From Andrena cerasifolii (taxonomy: Eukaryota; Arthropoda; Insecta; Hymenoptera; Andrenidae), in contig NC_135133.1 of the NCBI RefSeq assembly GCF_050908995.1, positions 1,654,001-1,718,000 of the forward strand: a stretch of 64,000 bases of DNA. Reading direction: 5' to 3'. Shown here piece after piece: positions 1-13,528 of the stretch. The notes under the pieces were generated by a model. The model was given only the letters and a program-made list of their open reading frames with translations. It searched no databases and was not told the DNA's origin. How positions within the stretch are numbered: position 1 is the first letter of the stretch; every line of letters starts with the position of its first letter. Position numbers and translations under genes: made by a program.

Positions 1-1270
1 TTGAAACTCGAATGAAATCAACTGCAAACTAGTGGCTGAAAAATCTCCCCCGTTGCAAATTAGAGACCCGAAGATCGATGCTCACGATTGTACACATTTA
101 CAGACTCATAACAAGTGAAATAAGAGGGAACCAGCGCACTTATCAAAAGGCAAACTGAATTATAAGAGCAAGCAAAGCTATTGCAAATGAAACGAAAGGA
201 TGTTTGACTGTAGGCAAACGAGTAAAGCTTTCGGAAAGAAAGGCAGATGATAAATATTCAGCAGAAAACAGAAAGAGTAACGTAACTGTTTCGTTGAAAA
301 GATTTAAGAGTCCAGGTTCGTCAGGAATCCTGCAGTTTTCCTAAAGACGTGTCACTATTGTCCGCGACACATTTAGGCGCTCGCCTGACAGTATGTTGCC
401 AACAGTTTCTCGTATCATTTTAACGCTAGATACAGTTTCCGTTTCCTTTGTCCGCGCGCTGGCATTATCTCCGGCAAACAAGGCGTTTTTCCCGCGTTCC
501 CGGCGTTTCTCGTAAAAGAACGAAATGTCAAAAGTTACTTTCATGCATTGTTCCGTTGGCTCGACATTTCTGATGCGCAAGCTCACGCTCGTCTGCAGTT
601 AACAAGGCGAATTGTCGCGCCGCTCCCTCCGTGCAAGCGGAGTTGCTCGTTTCCAGTAAACTCAATCTAATTCCATTAAGCTGTACGAACTGAAGGAATT
701 GGTAGAAAAGCTTCGCAGAGAAATGGTGACAAAAATTTACTTAATTACAGTATGACTTCCATATATACGCGAAGCTGAAGTTGAAGACTCGTCGAAATAT
801 CGAGGCAACCCACGGCACAGTGGTCCGAAACCCCCATTTCAAGGAAAAAATATGATAGCATCAATGCGAAACCTTCAATTTATACAAAACTTGGTATCCC
901 GCGGTTTTTGAGGTCGCTGACTACAAATCTGAAGTCAAGATTACTAAAAACAAAAATGGCTAATTCAGAGTGAAACAATAATCCGCGATAATGGTGTTTT
1001 GAGAGGCATAGCTACGGAAAAGTAAGGGACTTAAAGTTGGGGACGATTCATAATAAAAGTAAAACTGATATTTTGTGCGATTTGTAAAAAAATATAATTC
1101 AAATTTAAATAAAATACGAAAAAGGAATGTAACACATGTGCACATGTAATTATAGTTTTGGAATAATTTGGTGTAATTAGTTTCTTTGTAGGCGTACATG
1201 TAGAAGACATATAGAAGTCAAGAATGTTTCTATTAACGGACTCACATATTTTTAAAGGCATTAATGGATT
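1..1270. other. no gene seen
   Basis: AT-rich sequence, presumably intron of the receptor gene. Short open frames on the minus strand lack any recognisable content. Confidence 0.5.
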
Positions 1271-1440
1271 CTACTCGTCATTCTCTATTAAAAAGTATTA
1301 ACCCACTGATGTCGAAAAACTATTAGTTTAGGTTGAGGAGATATTTGTATGCCAATATTAATGATTAAATTTAAATATCTTCTAAGCTAATAGTTTTTCG
1401 ACACAAGTAGGTTAATACTTTGTCATAGAAAATGATGAAC
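1271..1440. mobile_element. small inverted-repeat element (MITE-like)
   Basis: Two arms of about 70 bp are inverted relative to one another. The left has AAAGTATTAACCCACT and GTCGAAAAACTATTAG; the right carries their complements from about 1390 to 1430. It has no coding content. The exact ends and target duplication are unclear. Confidence 0.65.
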
Positions 1441-2207
1441 TGAATTCAGTGATGTATTAAAAAATATATGATTCTGTTTAACAAAACATCGGTGACCTTC
1501 GTACATACGTTCTCTATTTGGCCACATATAAAAAACTAATTACATTTAATTATGAACCATTCAAATTTTATCTAAAACATTTTTCGATATTATGAAAAAC
1601 GAAAGCAAGATACTCCAAATACTGATAAAAGTTATAGAAAAAATGCTCCCGACACCAAAGCTGCAGGTTTACGCAGCTGATACCTGTTTGGTTATGTACT
1701 CAAAGGTATAATGCACCACTAGTATTAAGTCTTACCTTGACGCTAGCTGTGGCAAAAAAGTTATGTCTAATTAAACTTGGATTCTATTATTAAAAATACC
1801 TCTTTGTTCAACTTGTGCCCTACTGAAATCAATGATGGTGTCACTGACTTAATTCATGTAATTTATTTGTTCAGTATGAACATAATCAAATTACAAAATT
1901 GCGATTTTTTTTTTAATTTGTAGATACTTTAAATTTTACTTGTAAGATAGTGCATTTGTAACTCAAAATTGCAGGAGTTCTGTTCCTCAAATTACATGTT
2001 GTAATTTTCTTATAAATTCATGGTATTTACAGAAAATTCTTGTTGGTTCTGGTGCTTCAACTATCCCACTATGGAATTGTATTGAAAAAATTCTGTGTAC
2101 TTAACATTCAAAAAGTGACTTTTTTCCTCTTTTCAAAACACTGTGCCACATCGCAATGAAAGCTATTGGGCACAATTATACACCGTAATTACTAAAGTCA
2201 TGTCCAA

Positions 2208-3230
2208 GGGCGGTATTCTCAGTCGCTACTTATTCTGAAGCAAATGCTTAAGCATGCGGCATCCTCTACTAACCTAGTAGCTAGTAAAGGAAGCCGAATG
2301 CTTAAGCATTTGCTTAAGAATAAGTAGCGACTATGAATACCAGCCTAGAAGTTTCAATTAAAAAAAAAAATTCTAGAAAAATCCGAGACTTGAATCTAGA
2401 AAAAAATTCTAGAAAAATCTTGCATCTAGAAAAAAAACTTGCATCTAGAAAATGAATCTGGATCTACTCTAGAATTTATAATCTAGAAAATGAATCTGGA
2501 TCTACTCTAGAATTTCTAATCTAGAAAAAGATTAGAAAAAAATCCGAGACTTGCATCTAGAAAAAAACCTAAATCTAGTTTACAATTTCCAATCTAGAAA
2601 AAAATTTAGAAAAAACTCCGAGACTTGTATCTAGAAAAAAATTCTAGATCTAGTCTAGGGCCGATATTTATAGTTGCTACTTATTTTTAAGCACATGCTT
2701 AAGCATGCGGCATCCTCAACTAACCTAGTAGCTAGTAAAGGGTGCCGAATGCTTAAGCATGTGCTTAAGAATAAGTAGCGACTATGAATACCGCCCTAGA
2801 AGTTTCAATTTAGAAAAAAATTCTAGAAAAATCCGAGACTTGTATCTAAAAAAAATTCTAGATCTAGTCTAGGGCCGATATTTATAGTTGCTACTTATTT
2901 TTAAGCAAATGTTTAAGCATGCGGCATCCTCTACTAACCTAGTAGCTAGTAAAGGATGCCGAATGCTTAAGCATTTGCTTAAGAATAAGTAGCGACTATG
3001 AATACCAGCCTAGAAGTTTCAATTAAAAAAAAAAATTCTAGAAAAACCCGAGACTTGCATCTAAAAAAAAAAAATTGTAGATCTAGTCTAGGGCCGGTAT
3101 TCATAGTTGCTACTTATTTTTAAGCAAATGCTTAAGCATGCGGCATCCTCAACTAACCTAGTAGCTAGTAAAGGATGCCGAATGCTTAAGCATTAGCTTA
3201 AGAATAAGTAGCGACTGTGAATACCGCCCC
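2208..3230. repeat. array of four copies of a palindromic element with TCTAGAAAA spacers
   Basis: Four copies of a roughly 140-bp palindrome lie at 2208-2345, 2658-2806, 2872-3010 and 3091-3230. Each begins GGGCCGATATTTATAGT or a variant and ends with the complement. Each contains GCTTAAGCATGCGGCATCCT, and complementary halves face each other across ACCTAGTAGCTAGT. Copies 2-4 recur every 214-219 bp; copies 1 and 2 are 450 bp apart. The spacers are degenerate repeats of TCTAGAAAAA with TCCGAGACTTG. The unit looks like a hairpin MITE that was amplified together with its spacer. Confidence 0.85.
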
Positions 3231-6200
3231 AAATCCGAATTGCTTAATAATTCTAGAAATATCATATAGTGCCTCCGAAAATGACCAAGTAACACCTTGC
3301 ACCAACCGAAGCACAGATCCAAACAGTATTTCGGAAACTACTAGACGAATAAAATATGAAGAACGAATAAATACCATGGCTCACTTTCTTCTTCACACTA
3401 CGCTTCCCAGGCACGATTGCAGGGAACACGAGGCCCGAGTAAATCCGAAGCAGAGCGGGATATAAAAACAACGTAACGGGTGAAAGGATGCAATCGCAGC
3501 TGGCTTCGTCTTTCAGCCATCTCAAAGCCGAAATCAGTGGCGGGGAATCGCTCGGAAGCATTTCTAATCGAGGATCAGAAGGCGAATGAAGATCAAGCCA
3601 CGAGTCGAACAGGAAATACACGCGAACAAGGCCCCCGTTCGACCCTATCTCTCGACCCAACCCACGCCAAGAAAGAGTGTTATAGAGAATTTCGGTGTAA
3701 TCTGGCTACGGTTCCCAGCCTTTGGCTAGCCCCGGTTCGCCGGAGATTGCGATTAAGAGTTCTATAGGTTGGATGGCACCTTTGTTCGTCATTGCAGCGT
3801 GCCGGCTGCCCCGGCAGAAAAGGAACTGATCCCTTTTCAGATTTCGGACTGAGTCTCCGCGGTGACGAAAAAGAGGATCACAACGGCGCGACGAGGAAAA
3901 TTGGCAGTCCAGATTGGCGACTAATTATCACCAGGGGGGGGGGGATTTAATTATGTATTTATTTATTTATTTATTTACTTATGCGGGAGGATTCTTTAAA
4001 CAAAAGTAATACATTTCGATAGCAAGGAAATACAGAATTATATCAGTGATGAAATGTTTTCCGTGAAGAAATTGCAATACCAACAAAATTTAGTTCGCTG
4101 TGTCTATTTGCGAGGGTGGAATTTATGGGTCCCCATGACTCCTATTTGGCGTCAAATTCAATTTACTCCCATGTCTGCGTGGAATATTTTAGAAGTATAG
4201 TTTCAGTATTTAAGTGATAAGATAACGAACTTTGTTTGAGATTAGAAAAATATAACTTTGTTTAATAAGTTTTGTAACTTTTACTTGAGACTTTAACTTT
4301 GAGAACTGATTTCTTCCACCCTCGTATTTAATTAGAGCGGAGTATCGCAATTAGCGTATTGTTCCCAATGTTTAATAATTTTCGAATTCCGGATTTGTTA
4401 TTTTTTCCCGCAGTACGCTTTATAAGGGAGGATAAATAAGGGTTGCTAAATCTAGCTGAAAAACTGGTCTTTTGGAGAAATTCGATTTTCTGTTTGAATT
4501 GTTGCGGAGTTCTTTGTACAACGATTAAGTTGCCCATTTCGTGGCGCCAGTTTGTACATCAGTGCACCAAACGAACAGGTACATATCTATTAAGTTTATA
4601 TTGGAATAAAGGTGATGAGACATTTTAAAAAAATTCTGGGGTCTGAATGAAGATGAAAAAAATCTCTGCAAAGAGAAAAATACTGATTGAAGTTATAATC
4701 GTTTAAGATTCTGACTGTTTAGAATGAATCTCAGTCACTTTCGAGAAGTCACTTTACTTTCAGCCAACAATTCCGGTTTGCAAATTAATCGAATAATCTG
4801 GGAGAAGCTGCCGAAATTCCATTATTTTTTTTCGCAAAAAGTCGACAAGCGAATGGCAAAGAACACTGCCAAAACTTCTGCGGAGCCGATGCACTGGCAA
4901 ATTGGGGCGCGAACCGACGCCTCTTTCGACTCAAGGATTTGCGTCGGCCAATTTAACTTGCAAATTAATCGTGGGCGTTTCGTGGCCGCGCAACGCGCGC
5001 CCAAAGTGTCTGTAAAACGGAAGGCAAAAAGCCTCGTGAAGAATTGTTAGACTCGAAGCTTTCTCGGGATTTGTGCACTTCGTGGCATGGAGATTTGTTA
5101 CCGAATAGAAACAGTACCTTACTAGTACCTATATACTTATAATCATTGCTAAAATGCATTCAGACCTGAAAAATCATTGCAATAAAACAATTTTCCTTTG
5201 TCAACTAATTTTTATATTTTAATAATGGCAGGAAGCAGACGTAGATTTTGAAAAATGTGGAGTAAATAAATTTATGGATGGAAGATTGTTACTTCTATTT
5301 CATTTCTATTCTATTTTATATCTACTGTTGTACCATAATGTTAAGGAAAAGTTTTAATTCGTTGTTTTGTTGCTGAGAATGGAAATTCGGAGAAATATTT
5401 TGTTTCACTTGCGTGTTGTTATTAAACTGCAGTGTGTGCAGCTTAATAGGTTGCCTGATGTGGTCAATAAATAGTCAGAGGACATTGAAGCACAGCCAGT
5501 TAAAAGTAATTACCAAATCGATTTACACTGTACTGCATACATTTAATCACAGCCAATTAGAATCGGTAACTAAAATATGCTAATTAACCAGATGCTGCGT
5601 TTTGTAATATAATTTCAAATTACACAGAGTCGTAGGCAGGATACGAATTAACACAGCGATACAGGGCTAATTATCATATTGAACAGTAATTACGAATACA
5701 ACTATCGAAGTAATCCGCAATACTGTACGCAGGTACAACAATTTCAAGAATTAAATTCAGTAACTGCATGAAATGACGGAATACAGATGGTGTAATTATT
5801 TAGTGATCTTTCAATCTAGCCCTACTAATTAACCTCTTTGTTAAGAATGCAAAATCAGCGATTTTCGGGATTCATTTTTGGCGAAGATATGGTATGAATT
5901 TTTTTTATATAATTCACAGTACTAGTATATAAATTATTAGCAAAGTCGAAAATGATATTGCAAGTAGTGAACATAATTACAGCTCATCCAGTAATCAGAA
6001 ATACAATAATGAATGCGATTCTTATTTTATATGAGTGTATTTTTAGTACCTTTCGAAATGAATTCATAGAAAGCAAAAATAAGAAAAGAGGGAACTTGAA
6101 TGGCAACAGTAATTTTCACTACACCTATTGTAATTTTTTTTGCATTTTTCTCAAAATGGATATTTGAAATATCGCGGTCAGGATTTTGAGAAAAATACTC

Positions 6201-7634
6201 CCTTTCAGTGATTTACAATTAGTGAGTCTGGTATCGGAAATTCTCAAAAATTAAGAAATACAACACACCTGTATTGAATAAATTAGTGAATTGAATACCC
6301 CAGGAATAAAACCAATATAAAAATTCAGATCACAACAAAAGCATCCATTCTAAAAAAACATCTTCGAATTTTTATACAATATTCCAGAGGTACAGGTACT
6401 TTTGAAACTTTAATCGCAGAGAAGCCGCAAGAAACGATTAACTTCGTTAACTCCAGACGCGAAACTACCCCTTTAAGATGTTATCGTAGCACAGCCCAGT
6501 AGAGGATTAAAGAAGACGTTCCAACGAGCCGCGATTCCACCAATTACATGGAAATTGCATACTGGTCACAAATCAGGGAAAACGCCTTCCTTCCTACCAG
6601 CAGAAAAGAAGAAGCAAGCTAAAAGCATTTCATTCACTGAACGTTCTCTGCCCCCTGAAATTTGCCAGTGATTTATCGCCAGGCCGCTATATTTCACATC
6701 GTTCGGCCAGCTTTTTGCCGTCGATCGAGGCGCTCCACCCCCTGTGTGTCTGATCCACAGCCAGCCACAGCAATTACAAGGAGCTTCGCGATCGTTCCAC
6801 GATTCAACCACCCATTGAGCTCCTCCGTCGTTCTCGCGATCCCGAGGTTCGTAAAATCACCAACCTCCCCCCGAACAATGCGCGCTTAATCGTTCCTGGG
6901 AAGCGACAACTGCGAGTCCCCTCCCCGTCGCTCAGAACGATCCACGTGCCGCGAAAGGTGAAACAAAAGCTCCACAGTCGAACCAATGAACGTCCAACTA
7001 CAACTCGTCGAATCTTCGATTATCCTTAACGACTTACGTGCTGCGCAGGTCTATGCGCAGCTTTACATCTCCCAACCAAAATTCACTGTGCATCCCACTG
7101 ATTTTAAGCTGTAGCTTTCGCAGATAATTCCGCAGGCTTGGATTTAATGGGGATCTGTTTAAAAAATGTGTTGGAAAATTTACATTCATCCAGAAAGTCA
7201 ATGTCTAATTTTGTTTATAATTGGGCTGGTGATTATGAAAGTGGGGTAAGTCCTGTATCCTTTGTGTCGAGATATTTAGGCTGTTGCGAATAAAATGTTT
7301 CACAGCACATACGCTCTTATAATGTCAAACGTATCTATGATTTTAAAATTTTACGAACAACTCGTACGAACATATATATACTTTTTTTTTTTTTTAAACT
7401 TTGAATGTCTCTGAAAGTCCAAAAGTGCTTCAACGTAGTTTTTCGATCTTCACAACTTGATAAATTCAGACATTTCTTTCGAACAAATGCAATTTTCATT
7501 TTCAAATACTTTGCTACTAACAACTTGAACCATTTGTTGGTCACGTATTTTTCAACAGTATTCGTCCAAACTTTTCTCATATTTGCAGCATAATTGAGCC
7601 ACATATAAGGTTAATACGTAATACAGAAATATGT
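3231..7634. other. no gene seen
   Basis: Apart from the simple repeat at 3934, only a direct repeat of TTGCAAATTAATCG (about 4776 and 4959) and GC-richer patches (3460-3780, 6640-6990) were noticed. Overlapping short frames on both strands in these patches are not convincing. Confidence 0.5.
3934..3985. repeat. G11 run followed by an ATTT microsatellite
   Basis: Eleven G residues at 3934-3944 are followed by several ATTT units around 3957-3980. It is simple sequence. Confidence 0.9.
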
Positions 7635-8598
7635 AGAGGAAAGGTGGGATAGTTGATCAGCGGGGATACATGATCACGTCAGCTTTTTAATTAATGTATT
7701 GGTAATTTGTGCCTGCTGTCGCGTTATCGTGGTAATGTTTACAGTATCGCAACACTTCACGTTGCAGTTTTCTTTTTGGAGCATAGAATAATGTTGTTAG
7801 AAGCTTCGATCTGATTTGCAGCCAAAAAGTGAATATTTCGGTCTGCTTGCTCTTCCTCCTTTTCGAGTAAATTTGGCACTTTCAACGATTTGAAATATAT
7901 TAAGTAGAAACAGCAATTTCTGGTCTATTGATGCTATTTATTGATTCATCTAAATATTTAAGGTAGGTTTAATTTCTCATTTTTTTTCAAATCGAGTGCA
8001 TTGAGGGATACTTGATCAGTGTGTGTGAGGTGGGATACTTGAACAACTGAAAATGCCCCAAAAAGAACCATAGTACGGCTAATGAAACAGAAAAGTACGG
8101 CAAAGAAAGTGAGAAGGAAAATCTTTTCTTCGTCATCATCATCTTAATTAGATGATATTTAAGGGAAACGTCTTTTAAGAATGCATTTATGTTGTTTTAT
8201 GTCATAGAGTTTAATTCTTCGGTTTTATTTTTCCAGTAATTCTTTCAAGTTTGTTATAGTTTACTTTCCTTTTACGATATTCCCTTTATTTCGTGTTATT
8301 GACGGAGAGAATAAATATTCTTTAGAAACTTAATGTGTTATTTACTCTTAAAGTTCACTGATCAAGTCTCCCTAACCTTTTGATCAAGTCTCCCCTTCAG
8401 TGGGAGATACTTCTGCATAACATCACTGGCAGAAAATGTTGAAATTCAGTTATTAAAATTATTTTTCAGCTCTCAGATTTGTACACGTATATTGAGAATA
8501 CTCTAAGAATCACAACTTACATAATTAAATACAAACAAAGCAAACCATTATTTTAATCAAAAAACAAAACTGTCATCAATTATCCCACATTTCCCCTA
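7635..8598. mobile_element. about 964-bp inverted-repeat element with GGTGGGATAGTTGATCA-type ends
   Basis: The left end AGAGGAAAGGTGGGATAGTT is matched by the complement at the right end (ATTATCCCACATTTCCCCT). Inside, degenerate copies of the end motif appear at 8003-8050 (GGGATACTTGATCAG, then GTGGGATACTTGAACA) and near 8360-8410 (GATCAAGTCTCCC twice). There is no coding potential. It is a probable non-autonomous DNA transposon of unknown superfamily. Confidence 0.6.
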
Positions 8599-11500
8599 AT
8601 TATTTCCTTTCTCAGAAATTACAGGGAACAAATGAACTCACACCACTTTCGAAATGAACGTGAAATTGTCGCGGCCCATTATGAAAGTGACATTATTTTT
8701 CAACGAAACCACAAAACACACCGCTATCATAATCACCGGCACAATTATGCTTTACACACTGCGAGGACAGAAAGTGTGAATGGGGTAAGAAAAATTACCC
8801 TATCAGTGTGTAGAACACACTATAGTAAAAAAATTCACTTCGAATTTCTAGGCTAGGGTGCAATTTAGAAGAAGAATTTATTGGCTGGTCTCCACTGAAC
8901 CAAGTAGAAGGAGTTTGCGTGTGAAAGTCGCGAGAGGTTGTTCACAGTCCGTGCGGTATGTTGAACCTTCCGGAAAGTGAATACCTTGAGGTTCCATTGG
9001 AGCCCTCCTAATTCGCTGGACAATTTTATTCTACGATTTTATGCAGGCAGTAGAAGTTTTCACTCGTGAAGCACCTTATTAATTCAACGGCTTGTGAAAA
9101 AGAGGGCTATGTCCACCCCCACCCCTCCGTTCGCGTCCTCCTTATTGACGTTCGAGGCACGAAGGATTGAAAACGATCGGTTTTCTCGCCCATCGGGGCC
9201 TACGAGGTCCCTTATCTGTTCGTTTCGGCGCCGCCCGCATGCCGTCGCGATAAGAAAACGTCGCAATGTCGCCGGCTAGCGACTTGCCCACCACGGGCAC
9301 ATGCAAATGGGACCCCATTATGCAAAGACGGCGGACGTGACACGGTACGTTAAAAAGTCTGCCTCCGAATAATCGTTCGGCCGAAATTAATCGATACAGA
9401 AAGGCGGCACGGGGCCAAAGAAGGAGGCGTATACTTGGAAGGCATAAATCAAAGCAGGGCGAAGTGGGTTTGCGCAAAATTAGTAGGGGTCGAAGCATTC
9501 TGCGATCTAAATAATAATCTCCAAGGATAGTATTTCACAATTATTTCTTTAAAGCTGGAAATTATTTCTTCCAATGCTCGCGAGAGGAACGAAAAAATAT
9601 TCGTGCATTTTTGGGCCTTTGCATTTTTGGTGCACGCTGTTTATTGCTAAATATCTCGCAAACCGATGAGCATCTACGCAAATGGCCGAGTGTGGATCAC
9701 ATATTTTTTGCAACCCTTATAAATAATTCCCAGAAGGTGGAATGTAGCAGCATGTCTAGTTGCTCTGTCCCCTGGGCCCCAAAATGTGGGCCGATCGTTT
9801 TGTGGCAAGCGAAGCGTTTTCGAATTACAACCAGGTAGTTGGCGAATTCGGATCATTCATTAGAGATTGCAATAGGGGCGCGTAAATACCGAAACTTAAG
9901 GAACAGGCGCGCCACGGCGGAAGCTAGGTTAGGATGCAGTTTGGTCCCACAGTTAACGGACTCGGTTTCAGCTACGAAGCTATGTTGTACCCACGGAAAT
10001 GTTGGCCCCGGAAGGATGGCAAACCTCCCCAGTGCATACCTTTATCCCGCGACAACGTGGAATTTACGCTTCCGAAGAAACGTTTACCAAACGTTTAACG
10101 TGAGAAACAACGAGGGCCTGACGGAAAACCATAATTTCGGGATAATTATATTTGTGCTGTGAAGAATGGTATTCGAGTTTGGGTACAAGAAGAAGAAATG
10201 CGCCAGCTTCCCCTGTTTCTTTCATTATTCTTCATTATTAGTTCTGATGAATATAAGTTTCTATGAAAAAGGGTGTTGAGTAGTGATGAAAGAAGAAGAA
10301 GAAACGAATCTCGCTGTGTAAGAATTTCTATAACACCATGTATTTATATTGTGGTAGGTTGATACTGATTCACGGTTTTTTTGTAGATAATATTTTCAAA
10401 AGCCCCTTCCCCTATTTCGTCATTATTAGTCCCTTCGAGTGACCTTCTGCTGGAAAACATATTTCCATAAAATTCGAAGAGCAAAAACGAAATAAATCGA
10501 TAACTGCCGATTAATCAACAGTTTCTAAAAATGTTGTAATTTTCACTTCTGTCGTAATAAAACTAATTTTTCTCAATTATTTGATGCTATCGCGAAGAAC
10601 GCATGATCTGCAGGGCTGTTAAATTTCCTTCCTCTAAAAAGAAAACAAGTTTGTAACTCATTGAGGCACAGATGAATAACAACGTCGATTATTCAAGACT
10701 AACGCTGTGGGGTTTCGCGTAAATTGAGATAGGTTGTTCGGTTGAGGCAATTTCAGCTGAGGAACGGAAAATAAATGTACGAGCAGGAACGAATTTATAT
10801 AAACAGCTCAGAGAAGTAACACCGAAGACCGTCACCTCCCTCGACCATTTGAAATGTAATCAGCGAAGAGAGGGGACGAGTTTCAAAGCGAAGCCAAGTG
10901 CTAAATAAGTAGCAAAGGAAACATGTCCCGCGTTCCGCTCGACAGTGTTTTAAGCTCCTCGAACTTTCATTCGTTTCATAATGACACGATAATATAAACG
11001 AAGGAATTGCGCGACTGTACATTTGCAATTTCGTTACCTACCTTGGTGTCCTAGTTTCTCCACTTTGTCTGTGAAATGGGCAGCTCGATATTTGCTAAGC
11101 TGCAGGTTTTAAATGGCAGACTTAGAGAATTTGAAGTGTACTGGAGATGAATTCATAATATGTAATTACAGTAGAGGTGTTACTAGCTCTAAACAATTAA
11201 GAAGGAGGACAGTAAGTCTTCAGTAAAGTGGTGACCTACTCGAAGGATCGCCAATACTGATGTTACACATATTTTAATGAGTTCTTAGCTAAGTTTGTCA
11301 CTATCATTTATTTGATAACTAGCTTTAGCAACGTAGACCCTACAATTATCAGCTTCATCCTCCTATCATCACTTCGGAGACCAGAGATTTAGAATAATTC
11401 TGAACTTTTTAAATCTTGTGCTTTTTTACAACTCTCAGTTCAGGGTCGCTTCTTGAAACAATAAACTCAGAAACACTGGAATCGTCCAAAATAGAACCAC

Positions 11501-12106
11501 GCGATTATCAGTTTCAAACCACAATAAATTCTTTGAAAACCAGGAGTCTAGAATAATCCTGGATTCTCTGAGTTCCTTGGAGCTACGAAAACCTCCAAGG
11601 ATCTGAAATCGACCAAAGTTGTGTAAATTCCTCCAAAATTGCATTTATCAAAGAACCTTAATCCTTCAAAGCTGATCTCCAAACATCTTCAAAGTACCCT
11701 AAAACTATAACCTAAACCACCCCCAAACCACTCGAAAACTCTGCACTGCAATTTCTTCCAGCCAGCAATGTACAAAGACCTGCGTGCAGGTAGCACCCGG
11801 CGAAGAGTAGCACCCTGAACTCCTCTATTTAAGTCAAGATACCAGCACGTATTTCACACACTTCTCCGCCATTAGTGCTCTAAATCCACTAGTGTATTTA
11901 AACCTCTAACCAAATAGTTCAACCCTATAACAAGTGACAGAGCACAGTTTCAGCACCCCGCATCCTCAAGAATACCTCCGCAAACCACTTAACCGGTCTT
12001 CAGATTAACCACTGAATCTCTGCCAGGCGCGATACTTGCTCCAAACATTCCAAACGTCCACCACTCGACACCCAACTATCCCGTGACCCCCCTGCCCCCT
12101 CCTCAG
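8599..12106. other. no gene seen
   Basis: GC-richer patches at 9080-9480 and 9840-10160 hold overlapping short frames on both strands without recognisable domains. No GPCR transmembrane exon was found here. Confidence 0.5.
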
Positions 12107-12547
12107 ACATCACCCAGAAGGGAAACAAATCATCCCTCCCTGGACTCGATCGCCACGCAAGCGTAATCTGATTGTCCGCGACGGCGTGTCCTCAGGACTC
12201 GACAGACGTGGCACCTGGAAGCGGTTTCTGCTGAGCAAAGGCTCGGCAGGTAGCGGTGGCACCCCTCAGCACACCTCCGGCACCTCCACCGATACGGAAC
12301 TGACGAACCTGGACACCCACGAACTTTGGCTGCCGGAAACCGAGCCACCGCCGTCGGCCATGTCCGCCCTTCACGCCTTCGGCGCCGAGATGCTCAAGCT
12401 CTCGAGAGGCCTCGAGGGCATCGGCAGCCCAGGAAGCCCCACGCCCACCGCCACGCCGAGATCTACCCCCCAGCACTCCGTGCAACATCATCACCACCAC
12501 CAGCACCACCAGCCGCATCAGTCGCACCAATGCAGCTTTCGCCATGG
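12107..12547 (+). CDS. 5-HT2: 5-HT2-type serotonin receptor, internal exon coding for part of the third intracellular loop
   Basis: This exon encodes 146 whole codons of a cytoplasmic loop. The assignment rests on splicing in phase to the exons at 41216 and 45591, the last of which holds unmistakable 5-HT2 TM6/TM7. The acceptor chosen is the AG at 12105-12106 behind a strong C/T tract; the frame has a stop at 12084-12086, so the exon cannot start much earlier. A weaker alternative acceptor is the AG at 12194-12195. The donor is GG|GTAAGG with GT at 12548-12549, leaving two bases of a Gly codon. The product is rich in Ser, Thr, Pro and Gly, contains TWKRFLLSKG near its middle and ends in a His/Gln run (HHHHHQHHQPHQSHQ). 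It has no membrane segment, as expected for a loop. Upstream exons for TM1-TM5 were not found in the window. The start is less certain than the end. Confidence 0.72.
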
Positions 12548-13528
12548 GTAAGGTTCAGCCCTGATTGCGCGGTAATCGAATGATCTTGGGACGGGAATTT
12601 CGAGGGGGTGGGGGGAGTGTTTAGTTGTGACTTGGACGATAAGGGTTCCGGGAACTGGGTTAGGTCATCGACTCGTAGCCGACGAGTGGCTGTGTACCAA
12701 TTCTGATGAATTGGATGCGTTTGGCGAACGCGTCTGTTGCAGAGCACTTTGCTCGGGTGGCACTGAAGCCACTTACAAAGGAACATTTCGAACCCATACA
12801 CGCCGATTTTTAGGAAACTTGTGTGAGAAGTTGGACGTAGGAAACTATTCGCCACGTATTGATTTTGTATCGACAATCGTTTCTACTAAAGGCGCGATTG
12901 AAAAAGATGTTCCTTCCTACACCGAATAGTTATCGAGGCATTTGGTGAAATACATATTCGACCCCCAACTTTGAGGGCTGCCTTCACTATGGATGGTAGT
13001 AGCGATGTGCTCTTTTTCCTTGCCGTCCCTCCACTACCTGACCTACCTCTTCCGCGGGCTGCTTCTTGTATTGCATTGGGACGAAGTCAGCACGTTATTC
13101 GCTGCGTCAGGGGCCTCAGTTTTATCTTTTAAATCGTCTTCGATTCCTCTAGTTAGAGAAACTCTGGGCCAAGTTCTGGATTATACCTGGACTATCCAAG
13201 TATGTCAAAACTACGTATTTCTATTGTTTCATGTCCTACTGATGATACAGAGATGTTTCATGCCTGAATGGTGTCAATGTTAAGCTTAGCTGTTTAGTAG
13301 CGGTATGCTGGGGTACTGGAATTAGGGCATTTGTAGGAAGTGTGGATCCGGAGAATTTATTTTATATTAGTCTCCTACTGGCGGATCTTTTTATGTTGTC
13401 AGCGCTTTAATATCCCAATACCCATCTACCTTATACCACGTTCTCTTTGAAGTATCTTGAAGGCACACCTGACCGATAAACTTGAAGATCATAACTGCTA
13501 CAGTGAAATGCTTTTTAGATTGAATTAA

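Noticed and set aside
1..12106. Search for the TM1-TM5 exons of the receptor
   Set aside because: No hydrophobic segments with GPCR landmarks (such as a DRY motif) were seen; presumed upstream of the window.
12192..12876. Minus-strand and alternative frames over and after the 12107 exon
   Set aside because: They mirror the repetitive Ser/Pro/His coding sequence and show no domain.
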